DNA of 34,737 nt from Oscillospiraceae bacterium (lineage in GTDB: Bacteria; Bacillota; Clostridia; Oscillospirales; Acutalibacteraceae): contig WRDW01000019.1 in NCBI GenBank assembly GCA_009779995.1, positions 1-34,737 of the forward strand, in the 5' to 3' direction. A program made the position numbers and the translations under genes. This document shows positions 1-7,934 of this stretch, in pieces (the stretch's first letter is position 1; every line of letters starts with the position of its first letter). The notes beneath the pieces are model-generated. The model had not been told where the DNA came from. It saw nothing but the letters and a program-made list of their open reading frames with translations, and searched no databases.

Positions 1-603
1 GGTGCCCAGCAGCTCCTTGTGGGAGAGCAGCAGGCGGCCCTGGTCGTCGCGGCCCTTCACGATGGCGCGGATCATCTGCCCGGCGGTGAAGCGCGCGTTG
101 GGGTGGGGGATGCGCGAGACGGAAATCGCGTCTATGGGCAGCAGCGCGCTCACGCCGGCGCCCACGTCCGCGAACACGCCGAAGTTCTCCATGTGGCTCA
201 CCCGCGCGTCGATGATGTCCCCGGGCTCCAGCTTGTTGATGTAGCTCTCCGTGCAGTCGCGCTGCACGCTCACGCGGCTGAGCAGGGCCACCGGCTCGCC
301 GTTCTCCTTGGTGTCGAAGCCGACCACGCGCACCATTACGGGCTTGTTGACGCGGGAAATCAGCGCGATGTCCCGCACCTCCCCCTCCGCGATGCCCAGC
401 GCGCCATCGATGCGGGGCACGATGCCCTGCATGGCTCCGAGATCCACGTGCAGGTTATGTTCGTTGTCGCAAAGCAACACGCGCCCCTCCAGCACCGCGC
501 CGGAGGCCTGGGCCTCCCGCAGCCCCGCCTGAGAGGATAGGCAACGCTGGTTCTCCTGCGTGGCCAGCAGCTGGCCTTCCGGTGGGAAGCTGATCATAGA
601 CAT
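1..603 (-). CDS. S1 RNA-binding domain protein (ribosomal protein S1-like), 3' end outside window
   Basis: The first 201 residues of a protein with at least two S1 (OB-fold) repeats: repeat 1 at about residues 36-110 and repeat 2 at about 120-195, the latter with the typical S1 pattern GDIIDARVSHMENFGVFADV followed by LLLSHKELLG. S1 repeats bind single-stranded RNA; clostridial S1-like proteins take part in translation or RNA turnover. The start is ATG at 603, preceded by a GGAAAGGAA-type ribosome-binding site; a second in-frame ATG lies two codons later. The gene runs off the left edge, so total length and number of repeats are unknown. It is divergent from prfA. It could be rpsA itself or one of the shorter S1-domain proteins common in Clostridia; I cannot decide from the N-terminal part. 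Confidence 0.85.
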   Translation of the reverse strand, partial: MSMISFPPEGQLLATQENQRCLSSQAGLREAQASGAVLEGRVLLCDNEHNLHVDLGAMQGIVPRIDGALGIAEGEVRDIALISRVNKPVMVRVVGFDTKENGEPVALLSRVSVQRDCTESYINKLEPGDIIDARVSHMENFGVFADVGAGVSALLPIDAISVSRIPHPNARFTAGQMIRAIVKGRDDQGRLLLSHKELLGT

Positions 604-1008
604 TCATTCCTTTCCCTTAACGGCTTTTTAACTCCTCGCCTAATCTCTATGGCCGAAGGTGGTGTAATATTCGTTGTTTGCTTTCGGCATGCGTAAAATT
701 CTTGAAATTCCTGCGTTTGACAATTGCCCGCCGATATGGTATAATTGCCCTGCGATATTGCCGCGTCCCCTTCAAGCCGTTTTTTCGCACAGAAAACGTT
801 GTAATACTGTAAAAGTGCAACATGATAAATTGCGAAAAAGTCTCGTCTGTGCGCAAGATATGGGTCGTCAACAATATATTATCATAAGTTTTCCTGGCCG
901 TCAACCCTATTTTAGGAAAAAAGGTACTTTTTTTTAGAAAAATTTTGAAAGAACATGCATATGGGGAAAAATGTCGAAGAACTTCATGTGATTCACGGAG
1001 GAATTGCC
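604..1008. other. divergent intergenic region and long prfA leader
   Basis: About 400 bases between the divergent S1-domain gene and prfA. It holds a consensus promoter toward prfA (717-745) and therefore an untranslated leader of roughly 255 bases. The leader is AT-rich, with an A/T run near 917-945, and I see no convincing riboswitch fold or leader peptide. An in-frame ATG at 955 would add 18 residues to RF1, but it lacks a good ribosome-binding site and the extension does not look like RF1. Confidence 0.5.
717..745 (+). promoter_or_regulatory. sigma-A promoter upstream of prfA
   Basis: TTGACA at 717-722 and TATAAT at 740-745 with a 17-base spacer: both hexamers match the housekeeping consensus exactly. 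It points at prfA, with a start expected near 752 and thus a leader of roughly 255 bases. Confidence 0.85.
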
Positions 1009-2076
1009 ATGCTGGAAAAATTGCGGCAGGTGGAACAGCGCTGGGAGCAGCTGCAGGCGCAGCTTTGCGACCCGGACTGCATCGCGGATATTGCCAAATA
1101 CCGGGACGCGATGCGCGAGAGCAAGCGCCTGGATTCCGTCGTGGAGACATACCGGCGCCACCAGGCGGCCCTGCGGCAGGAGGCCGAGGCCAAAGAGCTG
1201 CTGCGCGACAGCGACCCCGAGCTGCGCGCCCTGGCCCAGGAGGAGCTTGACCTTGCAAAAGCCTTGGCCGCAGAGAGCTGGGAAAATCTAAAAGTGCTGC
1301 TGCTGCCCCGTGACCCCAACGACGACCGCAGCGTCATCGTGGAGATACGCGGCGGCGCGGGCGGTGAGGAGGCCTCGCTGTTCGCCGGGGTGCTGCTGCG
1401 CATGTACGCCATGTACGCCGAGGCCCGCGGCTGGCGCTGCGAGACGCTCTACGCCAACGAGACGGAGCTGGGCGGCTACAAAGAAGTGAGCTTTTCGATC
1501 GAGGGCGACGGCGCCTACTCCCGGCTGAAGTTCGAGAGCGGCGTCCACCGGGTGCAGCGCGTGCCCGAGACCGAAAGCCAGGGGCGCATCCACACGTCAA
1601 CAGTGACTGTCGCTGTTTTGCCCGAGGCGGAAGAAGTTGACATAGACATCAGCCCGGCCGATTTGCAGATCGACACGTTCCGGGCCAGCGGCGCCGGGGG
1701 CCAGCACATCAACAAGACGGAGTCGGCCATACGCATCATCCACCTTCCCACGGGCACCGTGGCCGAGTGCCAGGACGAGCGCAGCCAGCACAAGAACCGG
1801 GAGAAAGCCATGAAGGTGCTGCGCAGCCGCGTGCTCCAGGCCGAGCGGGAGAAGCAGTCCGCCGCCATCGCGGGGGAACGGCGCGCCCAGGTGGGCACGG
1901 GCGACCGCAGCGAGCGCATCCGCACCTACAACTACCCCCAGGGCCGCGTGAGCGATCACCGCATCGGCCTGACCCTATATAAAATAGAGGCTATTTTGAA
2001 TGGGGATTTGGACGAGATCATCGACGCGCTGATCACCGCCGACACGGCGGAGAAGCTTAGGCTAAATGAGAAATAG
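1009..2076 (+). CDS. prfA: Peptide chain release factor 1 (RF1)
   Basis: Recognises UAA and UAG in the ribosomal A site and triggers peptidyl-tRNA hydrolysis. The 355-residue length is normal for RF1. The catalytic GGQ is at 230-232 in the block [10 protein letters not shown], and the stop-codon reading motif is P-E-T (186-188), a PxT of the RF1 type rather than the SPF of RF2. The block [10 protein letters not shown] is the usual continuation. ATG at 1009 is chosen because GGAGG sits 8 bases upstream and the N-terminus MLEKL matches RF1. An upstream in-frame ATG (955) is rejected for lack of these. First gene of a tight cluster with a methyltransferase, a tRNA-modification gene and coaE, which fits a translation-centred operon. 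The GGQ methylase PrmC is not in the window. Confidence 0.97.
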   Translation: MLEKLRQVEQRWEQLQAQLCDPDCIADIAKYRDAMRESKRLDSVVETYRRHQAALRQEAEAKELLRDSDPELRALAQEELDLAKALAAESWENLKVLLLPRDPNDDRSVIVEIRGGAGGEEASLFAGVLLRMYAMYAEARGWRCETLYANETELGGYKEVSFSIEGDGAYSRLKFESGVHRVQRVPETESQGRIHTSTVTVAVLPEAEEVDIDISPADLQIDTFRASGAGGQHINKTESAIRIIHLPTGTVAECQDERSQHKNREKAMKVLRSRVLQAEREKQSAAIAGERRAQVGTGDRSERIRTYNYPQGRVSDHRIGLTLYKIEAILNGDLDEIIDALITADTAEKLRLNEK

Positions 2077-2104
2077 AGAACAAACAACCGGAGGTTGTTA
2101 TCAA

Positions 2105-2824
2105 ATGCAGAAATCCCCCTGGGAAAACAAATGCTTCGCGGAGGAATCCCTGGCGAATATAGACGAAAAGTTCTTGCCCGCGACGGAACGGCAGGTTGAC
2201 TGGCTCATACAAAAGATGGGCCTGCGGCCCGGCGACGCTTTGCTGGATCTGGGCTGCGGGGCCGGGCGGCACGCCATCGCGATGGCGCGGCGGGGCCTGC
2301 GCGTAACGGGCATAGACATTTCCGAGACAATGCTGCGCCACGCCAAAGAACGCGCTGAAGCCGAAGGCGTCAATGTTCAGTTGGTACAGGCTGACCTGGC
2401 CGGGTTGAGTGAATTAAAGCTCGGCATATTTCGGGGAGCCATATGCCTGTGCGAATCGGGCATCGGCGTCCTGGGCGGCGCGGGGAGGGATTTTGCGTTC
2501 TTACAACAGGTACATGCCTTATTGGCACCGGGCGCCTGCTTTGTTATCACCTGCTTCAATGCCCTGCGTAGATATATTCTTTCAAGAGGCCAAAATCCGC
2601 GTTTCGATTACATCAACGGCGTCATGCGCTGGTCATGCGAGCTGGACGGAGAAGAATTGCGCGAGGATCAGCGGCAATACACGCCCTCTGAAATAAAGCT
2701 GCTGCTTTCATTGACCGGTCTTGAAGATATTGATGTCCTGTCCTGCGCCGACGGCGATTTCTCAGATGAGCCAATGGGCATCGAGGACGTCGAAATGCTG
2801 GTGATTGCCCGGAGGTGTCTATGA
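2105..2824 (+). CDS. Class I SAM-dependent methyltransferase
   Basis: 239 residues with a Rossmann SAM-binding fold: motif I LLDLGCGAGRHA at about 47-57, acidic end of strand 2 at VTGIDIS, and a motif-IV-like stretch LCESGIGVL. Substrate unknown. It follows prfA, where prmC (which methylates the RF1 GGQ glutamine) often sits, but the NPPY active-site motif of PrmC is absent, so I do not call it PrmC. The start is ATG 2105 with GGAGG at 2091-2095; an earlier ATG overlapping the prfA stop has no ribosome-binding site. The stop overlaps the next start (ATGA at 2821-2824), so the two genes are probably translationally coupled. Confidence 0.85.
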   Translation: MQKSPWENKCFAEESLANIDEKFLPATERQVDWLIQKMGLRPGDALLDLGCGAGRHAIAMARRGLRVTGIDISETMLRHAKERAEAEGVNVQLVQADLAGLSELKLGIFRGAICLCESGIGVLGGAGRDFAFLQQVHALLAPGACFVITCFNALRRYILSRGQNPRFDYINGVMRWSCELDGEELREDQRQYTPSEIKLLLSLTGLEDIDVLSCADGDFSDEPMGIEDVEMLVIARRCL

Positions 2825-3828
2825 GGACACTGATGCTCGAAGCGTCCAGTTTCGCCGATATTGAACTGGCCGCGCAGCTATTGCGCGCGGGAGAGCTCGT
2901 CGCCATCCCAACAGAGACCGTCTACGGCCTGGCCGCCAACGCCCTGGACGAAGCCGCCGTGGCGAAGATATTCGCCGCCAAGGGTAGGCCGCAGGACAAC
3001 CCCCTCATCGTGCATGTGTATGACCGGGAGCAGGCGCAATCACTTGTAAAGGCCTGGCCCTTTACAGCGCAGCGCCTTGCCGAAGCGTTTTGGCCCGGCC
3101 CCTTGACGTTCATACTTCAGCGTGAAGAACGTGTGCCGGGAATTGTCAGCGCGGGGTTAAGTACCTTGGCTTTACGGGTGCCCTCCCACCTGGCGGCGCA
3201 GGCCCTCCTGTGGGCGGCGGGGATCCCCCTGGCGGCCCCCAGCGCGAACAGAAGCGGCTCCCCCAGCCCCACCCTGGCAAGCCATGTGCTTGACGATTTA
3301 AACGGTAAAATCGCCGCCGTGCTGGACGCGGGCCCCTGTGCCATTGGGGTTGAGTCCACGGTGCTTGACCTGACAAGGGAAATCCCTTTACTCCTGCGCC
3401 CCGGCGGCGTATCTGTCGAGCAGCTCGAAAGCGTGCTTGGGCGAAGGATAGAGCTCTCCCCAGCCCTCGCCCATGCCCTGCCGACCCGTGAGGCCGCGCC
3501 CTCCCCAGGCATGAAATACAGGCACTACGCGCCCAGGGCGCAGTTGACGCTGGTGCGGGGCGATTTGCGATCTTTCTTTGACTATGCCGTGCGTGAAAAG
3601 CCTGATGGCCTGCTAGTGTTCGGCAGCGATGAAATCTCGCTGAATTTACCCGTGCTGCGCTATGGCGATAGCCCGGAGGAACAGGCACGGCAATTATTCG
3701 CGCGGTTGCGGGAGGTCGACGAACTGGGCTGGCGAACGGTTCTCGTGCGCTGCCCGCCAAAGGAGGGCCTCGGCCTGGCGGTGTACAATCGGCTGCTGAG
3801 AGCAGCGAGCTTCCGGGAGGTGGGTTAG
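2821..3828 (+). CDS. tsaC: Threonylcarbamoyl-AMP synthase, Sua5/YwlC long form
   Basis: Makes threonylcarbamoyl-AMP from threonine, bicarbonate and ATP, the first step of t6A37 modification of ANN-decoding tRNAs. 335 residues: an N-terminal YrdC domain (about 10-200) with IPTETVYGLAANA, KGRPQDNPLIVHV and SAPSANRSGSPSPT, then a linker with SPGMKYRHYAP and the C-terminal Sua5 domain. The length places it with Sua5/YwlC rather than short TsaC. ATG 2821 has GGAGG 5 bases upstream and overlaps the previous stop by ATGA; GTG 2815 is a less likely start. Its TAG stop (3826-3828) directly abuts the coaE reading frame, which continues in the same frame. The partner genes tsaB, tsaD and tsaE are not in the window. 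Confidence 0.95.
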   Translation: MRTLMLEASSFADIELAAQLLRAGELVAIPTETVYGLAANALDEAAVAKIFAAKGRPQDNPLIVHVYDREQAQSLVKAWPFTAQRLAEAFWPGPLTFILQREERVPGIVSAGLSTLALRVPSHLAAQALLWAAGIPLAAPSANRSGSPSPTLASHVLDDLNGKIAAVLDAGPCAIGVESTVLDLTREIPLLLRPGGVSVEQLESVLGRRIELSPALAHALPTREAAPSPGMKYRHYAPRAQLTLVRGDLRSFFDYAVREKPDGLLVFGSDEISLNLPVLRYGDSPEEQARQLFARLREVDELGWRTVLVRCPPKEGLGLAVYNRLLRAASFREVG

Positions 3829-4461
3829 ATTTTCATAGGACTGACAGGGCCATCCGGTGCCGGCAAGACGACAGCCGCACGGGTGCTGGCCTCCCTGGGC
3901 TGCGCGGTGATTGACGGCGACGCCCTCGCAAGGGAGGTCGTACAGCCCGGCTCGCCGGTGCTGCGTAAGCTGGCGGAGCGCTTCGGGGAGGACATCTGTA
4001 AAGGCGGAAGCCTTGACAGATCGCTCCTGGCCGAGCGGGCCTTCGAGAGCACCGAAGCAAGGCGGGACTTGAATTTGATCACCCACCCGGCCATCAACGC
4101 TTTAGCACTGGAAAGGGCAAAAGCTTTACAGGGAGCCAGGGCCGTCGCGATTGACGCGGCGGCGCTGCTGGAGAGCGAATTGGCGGGGCTGTGCGCACAT
4201 ACCCTGGTGATTGACGCGCCGGAGGAACTGCGCCTGCGGCGCATCCTGGCGCGCGGCGGCGTGACGGAGCTGGCCGCCCGGCGGCGCGTGGAGGCGCAGC
4301 GGGGTATGAGTTTTACCGGCCCGGGACATATTTTAATCACGAACGATGGCAGCGAGGAGGCGTTTGGGCTTGCGGTTGAGAAAGCTTTCCATGCGATGGT
4401 TGGCGGTTCCGGCGGTGCTGCTGGCGGCTCTGCTGGTGTTCCTGCTGTGGCCGAGGATTGA
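3829..4461 (+). CDS. coaE: Dephospho-CoA kinase, apparently starting with ATT
   Basis: Last step of coenzyme A synthesis: ATP-dependent phosphorylation of the 3'-OH of dephospho-CoA. About 210 residues; P-loop GPSGAGKT at 7-14, then DGDALAREVV and ITHPAI, typical of CoaE. The frame is open directly behind the TAG of the preceding gene. The N-terminal strand FIGLTG is needed for the fold, yet no ATG, GTG or TTG lies between that TAG and the P-loop. The only well-placed start is ATT at 3829, 8 bases after GGGAGG (3815-3820). CTG 3841 would remove the first strand and GTG 3883 would remove the P-loop. So either a true ATT start (as in infC) or a base error in an ATG. The 3' end overlaps the transglycosylase gene by about 90 bases in another frame. 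Confidence 0.9.
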   Translation: MFIGLTGPSGAGKTTAARVLASLGCAVIDGDALAREVVQPGSPVLRKLAERFGEDICKGGSLDRSLLAERAFESTEARRDLNLITHPAINALALERAKALQGARAVAIDAAALLESELAGLCAHTLVIDAPEELRLRRILARGGVTELAARRRVEAQRGMSFTGPGHILITNDGSEEAFGLAVEKAFHAMVGGSGGAAGGSAGVPAVAED

Positions 4462-4942
4462 GGAGCCCCTGCAGGAGCTGTTCTATCCCGTGGAGTACCG
4501 CACGCTGATCGAAGGGGCCTGTGAAGCACAGGGCCTGGAACCGGCCCTGCTCATGGCGCTGGCGTTCACCGAGAGCAGCTTCGACCCGCTGGCGGTGTCA
4601 AGCGTGGGCGCGCGGGGGCTGACGCAGATCATGCCCGAGACCTTTGACTGGCTGCTGCTGAAAACCCGCGAAAAACTGTTTTTCGACAATCTGTTCGAGC
4701 CGGAGGTTTCCCTGCGCTACGGCGCGCTGCTGCTGCGGCTCCTGCTGGACGAGTTCGGCGCGCCCGAGACCGCCCTGGCAGCCTACCACGCCGGGCGCGG
4801 CCGCGTGAACCAGTGGCTGCGCGACCCGGCAGTTTCTCCGGATGGCTACAGGCTGGAGCATATCCCTACGAACGATACAAGGCACTATGTGAACAAAGTG
4901 ATGCGGGCGTATGGGAAATATGAAGAAATTCTTAATTCTTAA
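4370..4942 (+). CDS. Membrane-anchored lytic transglycosylase, SLT domain
   Basis: Cleaves peptidoglycan glycan strands to 1,6-anhydro products. About 190 residues: short basic N-terminus, one transmembrane segment (about 9-27) and an extracellular SLT/goose-lysozyme-like domain with the catalytic-Glu motif TESSFDP (Glu about 68), SVGARGLTQIMP, and AAYHAGRGRVNQWL near the C-terminus. I prefer TTG 4370 because AGGAGG lies at 4355-4360; ATG 4391 would still keep the membrane segment and ATG 4346 has no ribosome-binding site. It overlaps coaE by about 90 bases, which suggests coupling. The final codons and TAA stop lie in a heptameric repeat, so the native C-terminus may have been altered. Confidence 0.88.
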   Translation: MRLRKLSMRWLAVPAVLLAALLVFLLWPRIEEPLQELFYPVEYRTLIEGACEAQGLEPALLMALAFTESSFDPLAVSSVGARGLTQIMPETFDWLLLKTREKLFFDNLFEPEVSLRYGALLLRLLLDEFGAPETALAAYHAGRGRVNQWLRDPAVSPDGYRLEHIPTNDTRHYVNKVMRAYGKYEEILNS

Positions 4943-5018
4943 TGCATAATGCTTAATTGGGGAACGATCTGTTCGCACGTTTCATTAAGAATTAAGCATT
5001 AAGAATTAAGCATTAGGA
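4928..5018. repeat. heptanucleotide repeats (CTTAATT/CATTAAG) in inverted orientation
   Basis: Imperfect tandem 7-mers CTTAATT/CTTAATG/CTTAATT at 4930-4958 face AATTAAG/CATTAAG/AATTAAG units at 4984-5018, so the two blocks can pair. The spacer is about 25 bases. The left block supplies the TAA stop of the transglycosylase gene; the right block ends 8 bases before the aminopeptidase ATG and runs into its AGGAGG. Both orientations of this 7-mer contain TAA, so it cannot spread far inside a reading frame. Confidence 0.8.
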
Positions 5019-5025
5019 GGTAATC

Positions 5026-6438
5026 ATGTCAACCGAAACCGAAAAATCCCAGGCCGACCAACTGCGCGAAACCCTGTTCCGGCGGCAGAAGCACGCTTGC
5101 GAAGCAATTAGCATTGAAGAAATCGCCGAGGCGGACGAGTTCTGCGAGGGCTACAAGGGCTTCCTCAACCTGTGCAAAACAGAGCGCGAGTGCGTGGACT
5201 GGTTCATTGCTCGTGCAGAAAAATTGGGCTTCGCGCCCTATGAGGAGGGCAAAATTTATCCCCCGGGCAGCAGGGTCTACGTCAACAACCGGGGTAAGGC
5301 GGCGATTTTTGCCGTGCTGGGCAGGCAGGGCCTCGAAAAAGGCCTGCGCCTGGCCGCCGCGCACATCGATTCCCCGCGCCTGGACCTGAAGCCCAACCCC
5401 CTCTACGAGGACAAGTGCCTGGCCTTGGCGAAAACCCACTACTACGGCGGCATCAAGAAGTACCAGTGGGCGGCGATCCCCCTGGCGCTGCACGGCGTGG
5501 TGTGCAAGAAGGACGGCACGACCGTGCAAATCTCCATAGGAGAGGCCCCCGGCGAGCCGCGCTTCTGCGTCACCGACCTGCTGCCGCATCTGGGCAAAGA
5601 GCAGGCCGACCGCAAGCTGAGCGACGGCGTGAAGGGCGAGGAGCTGAATATAATTATCGGCTCGCGCCCCCTGATGCTCGATGACAAGCCCGAGGGCTTT
5701 AAACTCAATATTCTTAAAATTTTGCATGACACCTATGGCATTGTGGAAGAGGACCTGGTCAGCGCCGAGCTGGAGGCCGTGCCCGCCTTCGAGGCCTGCG
5801 ACATCGGCCTGGACAGGGGCCTCATCGGCGCCTACGGCCACGACGACCGCGTGTGCGCCTACCCCTGCATGGAGGCCATCTTTAAATGTGAGATGCCCGG
5901 CTATACATCCATGGTTGTGCTGGCGGACAAGGAGGAGATAGGCTCCGAGGGCAACACGGGACTCAACGCGAACTATCTCGTCAATTTCATCACCGAGCTC
6001 GCTCTCGCCCAGGGCGCGAACCCCCGCAATGCCCTGCGCAACACAAAATGCCTTTCGGCTGATGTGAATGCCGGCTTCGACCCCACCTGGTCCAGCGTGC
6101 TCGATCCCCTGAACGCGGGCTATGTGGGGCTCGGCGTGGTGGTCACCAAGTACACCGGCAGCCGGGGCAAGGCCGGCAGCAGCGACGCCTCAGCGGAATA
6201 CCTCGCCTGGCTGCGCCGCGTGCTGGACGATGCGAAAGTCCTCTGGCAGGCCGGGGAGCTCGGCAAGGTGGACGAGGGCGGCGGCGGCACCGTGGCCTCG
6301 GAGCTGGCCCGCCTGGGCTTCGACGTGGTGGATGTGGGCGTGCCCATCCTAAGTATGCACGCGCCCTTCGAGCTGGCGGCCAAGACTGATATCGCGATGC
6401 TGTTCTGGGCCTGCGCGGCGTTTTTTGAGGGCGAATAG
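5026..6438 (+). CDS. M18-family zinc aminopeptidase
   Basis: Cytoplasmic metallo-aminopeptidase (aminopeptidase I/aspartyl aminopeptidase family) releasing N-terminal residues from peptides. 470 residues, normal for M18. Metal and catalytic motifs are in order: AAHIDSPRLDLKPNP (first His/Asp), GHDDRVCAYP (bridging Asp region), ADKEEIGSEGN (catalytic Glu pair) and the C-terminal VPILSMHAPFE (last His). ATG 5026 has AGGAGG at 5015-5020. It lies after the coaE/transglycosylase cluster across a repeat block and ends just before a strong terminator. The preferred residue (acidic or hydrophobic) cannot be read from motifs alone. Confidence 0.95.
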   Translation: MSTETEKSQADQLRETLFRRQKHACEAISIEEIAEADEFCEGYKGFLNLCKTERECVDWFIARAEKLGFAPYEEGKIYPPGSRVYVNNRGKAAIFAVLGRQGLEKGLRLAAAHIDSPRLDLKPNPLYEDKCLALAKTHYYGGIKKYQWAAIPLALHGVVCKKDGTTVQISIGEAPGEPRFCVTDLLPHLGKEQADRKLSDGVKGEELNIIIGSRPLMLDDKPEGFKLNILKILHDTYGIVEEDLVSAELEAVPAFEACDIGLDRGLIGAYGHDDRVCAYPCMEAIFKCEMPGYTSMVVLADKEEIGSEGNTGLNANYLVNFITELALAQGANPRNALRNTKCLSADVNAGFDPTWSSVLDPLNAGYVGLGVVVTKYTGSRGKAGSSDASAEYLAWLRRVLDDAKVLWQAGELGKVDEGGGGTVASELARLGFDVVDVGVPILSMHAPFELAAKTDIAMLFWACAAFFEGE

Positions 6439-6453
6439 CATTCTTGTATGCAC

Positions 6454-6489
6454 AAAGCCCCGCTTCACACCGAAGCGGGGCTTTTCTTC
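6454..6489 (+). terminator. Rho-independent terminator after M18 aminopeptidase
   Basis: Perfect 11-bp stem AGCCCCGCTTC / GAAGCGGGGCT (6456-6466 with 6472-6482), five-base loop, then CTTTTCTTCT. It closes the unit that begins at prfA. Confidence 0.92.
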
Positions 6490-6528
6490 TACATCTATTA
6501 TACCACAAAACTTTTTTAAATGCAAGAC

Positions 6529-6556
6529 TTGTAATGAAAAAGATTTCGTCTATAAT
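6529..6556 (+). promoter_or_regulatory. sigma-A promoter for the second methyltransferase gene
   Basis: TTGTAA (6529-6534), 16-base spacer, TATAAT (6551-6556). The start would be near 6563, about 33 bases before the ATG at 6596. Confidence 0.75.
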
Positions 6557-6595
6557 GGAGAACAGCCCAAAACAACTTGCGAAAGGAGCAAACAC

Positions 6596-7495
6596 ATGCT
6601 GTTCACCACAGAACTCCAGGATGTCCTCTTTTTCCGTGAACACGAGGCCTATGTCCGCTTCAAGGAGGAGCTCGACGCAAAATATCCCGGCAGCTATGAG
6701 GTCCGCGCAGCCGCCGCGCAGGCGTATCGCCTGGAGCGCATCGGCTCGAGGGAAGGCTTCATCGCCCGCATGGAGGACTACGCGCAAAACGGCGGCGCGG
6801 ACGTGACGGAGTTTGTGCCATTGCGGCGGGAGGACGTGTTCGAGGCCCTGCGCAACGGCACGGCCGAGAACGGCGCGGCCCGCCGCGAAATGGCCGAGGG
6901 CATCGCGGGCGGCTGGGCCATGCACCTGCGGGACTATGGCCGGGCTGTCAACTATGCTGATAATCTCGCCATCCTGGAGCTGGGCACCGGCGCGGGCATG
7001 GGGACCTGGGCCGTGGCGAGCCAGCTGCGGCCCGGCAGCGTCCTGGTCAGCACGGACTTCGACCCCCTGTGCGTCAAAAATGCCGACGGCATCGCCCGGC
7101 ATTTGGGTCTCCAGGACAGGATGACCGGCCTGCTGGCGAACTTCCGGCGGCTGCCCTTCGCCGATGCTTCGCTTGATGTGGCGTGCACGCACTACGCCCT
7201 GGACGAGGCCCGGGAGGTGCCCGCGATTCTGGACGAGATGACGCGGGTTTTGCGGCCCGGCGGCAGGTTTATACTGTGCGCGCGCGTAAACCCATGGGAT
7301 CGCCAGAAAAAATTCATGGAGCCCTTTGGCATCGCCCCGGATGAATGCGACGCCCTGCTCAAACGCGCAAGAATGCACTGCGGCCCCGAGGGGCTGACCG
7401 AATGGGCGGCGCGGGCGGGGCTGGCTCTGCTCGATAGGCGGGATTACACCCCGGAGCACAGCCACGCCAGGACGGTCATAACCCTTGCGAAGTAA
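6596..7495 (+). CDS. Class I SAM-dependent methyltransferase (Methyltransf_11-like)
   Basis: 299 residues. An N-terminal helical part of about 120 residues without recognised motifs is followed by a SAM-binding domain: motif I LAILELGTGAGMGTWA at 125-139, acidic loop STDFDPLC, FRRLPFADASLDVACTHYAL and VLRPGGRFILCARV. It probably acts on a small molecule or other soluble substrate; the target is unknown. ATG 6596 is chosen from AAAGGAG 7-8 bases upstream and a promoter directly before it; the frame is open further upstream but that part crosses the terminator. Monocistronic, with its own promoter, followed by a 440-base non-coding stretch. Confidence 0.88.
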   Translation: MLFTTELQDVLFFREHEAYVRFKEELDAKYPGSYEVRAAAAQAYRLERIGSREGFIARMEDYAQNGGADVTEFVPLRREDVFEALRNGTAENGAARREMAEGIAGGWAMHLRDYGRAVNYADNLAILELGTGAGMGTWAVASQLRPGSVLVSTDFDPLCVKNADGIARHLGLQDRMTGLLANFRRLPFADASLDVACTHYALDEAREVPAILDEMTRVLRPGGRFILCARVNPWDRQKKFMEPFGIAPDECDALLKRARMHCGPEGLTEWAARAGLALLDRRDYTPEHSHARTVITLAK

Positions 7496-7685
7496 CGCTT
7501 TGGACGTGCCCCGCATATGCTGGCCCTTGAAAAAACCAAACCGAAAAACTCCTTATCTATTCGGCGTTGGTGTTTCATTGTACAGCATGTCCGATTGGAT
7601 TGCAAGGAAAATCTTTCGGCTTACCGTACCGGCTCCCACCGCAAGCCCTGCGGTGCAGGAACCCTTACTTGCCTGATTACAGCCG
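7496..7685. other. non-coding stretch with possible minus-strand promoter
   Basis: No gene is evident. On the minus strand TTGCAA (7600-7605) and TACAAT (7577-7582), 17 bases apart, could form a promoter pointing into the 3' end of the methyltransferase gene. A small hairpin CCGCAAGCCCTGCGG lies near 7641-7655. Function unknown. Confidence 0.35.
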
Positions 7686-7803
7686 AACATAGTAAAACTG
7701 GCTTGTCAAGGGCGCGTAGCGTCCAAGAAAAAAATTTTGCCTTCAGGATTCAAAGCAAAAATTTTTTCTTGGAGTACCCTTGATAAGCCAGTTTTCCTAT
7801 GTT
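7686..7803. repeat. 118-bp inverted-repeat (MITE-like) element
   Basis: The two ends are near-perfect inverted copies of about 50 bases. Both arms read AACATAG, AAAACTGGCTT, TCAAGGG and CCAAGAAAAAA from outside inward, differing by a few substitutions and one short length difference. There is no coding capacity. The shape fits a miniature inverted-repeat transposable element or a bidirectional hairpin; no clear target duplication is seen. Confidence 0.75.
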
Positions 7804-7862
7804 ATCCTATGGCAGGCAAGGAAAAAGGATGTGTTCTCTTGATATGCGCTTGGCAATTAGGC

Positions 7863-7891
7863 TTGACAATAAAGCATACATGAAATATAAT
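7863..7891 (+). promoter_or_regulatory. consensus promoter pointing into the 3' end of dinB (no gene downstream)
   Basis: TTGACA (7863-7868), 17-base spacer, TATAAT (7886-7891): a perfect match. The transcript would start near 7898 and run antisense through the dinB stop (7935). No plus-strand gene with a ribosome-binding site follows. Confidence 0.6.
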
Positions 7892-7934
7892 CTGCTTAAT
7901 CTAAGCATAAGATATAATCACAGGGATAACACGC

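Noticed and set aside
2105-2824. Methyltransferase after prfA read as PrmC (RF1 glutamine methylase)
   Set aside because: Position fits, but the NPPY motif and N-terminal domain of PrmC are missing.
2821-4461. tsaC and coaE as one fused gene broken by a false TAG
   Set aside because: A good ribosome-binding site lies just before the coaE start, both proteins have natural lengths, and no such fusion is known to me. Low-level readthrough remains possible.
6143-7516. 457-residue open frame on the minus strand opposite the aminopeptidase end and methyltransferase
   Set aside because: It runs antisense through two genes with clear conserved motifs and across a terminator; its product is low-complexity and it arises from GC-rich codon bias.
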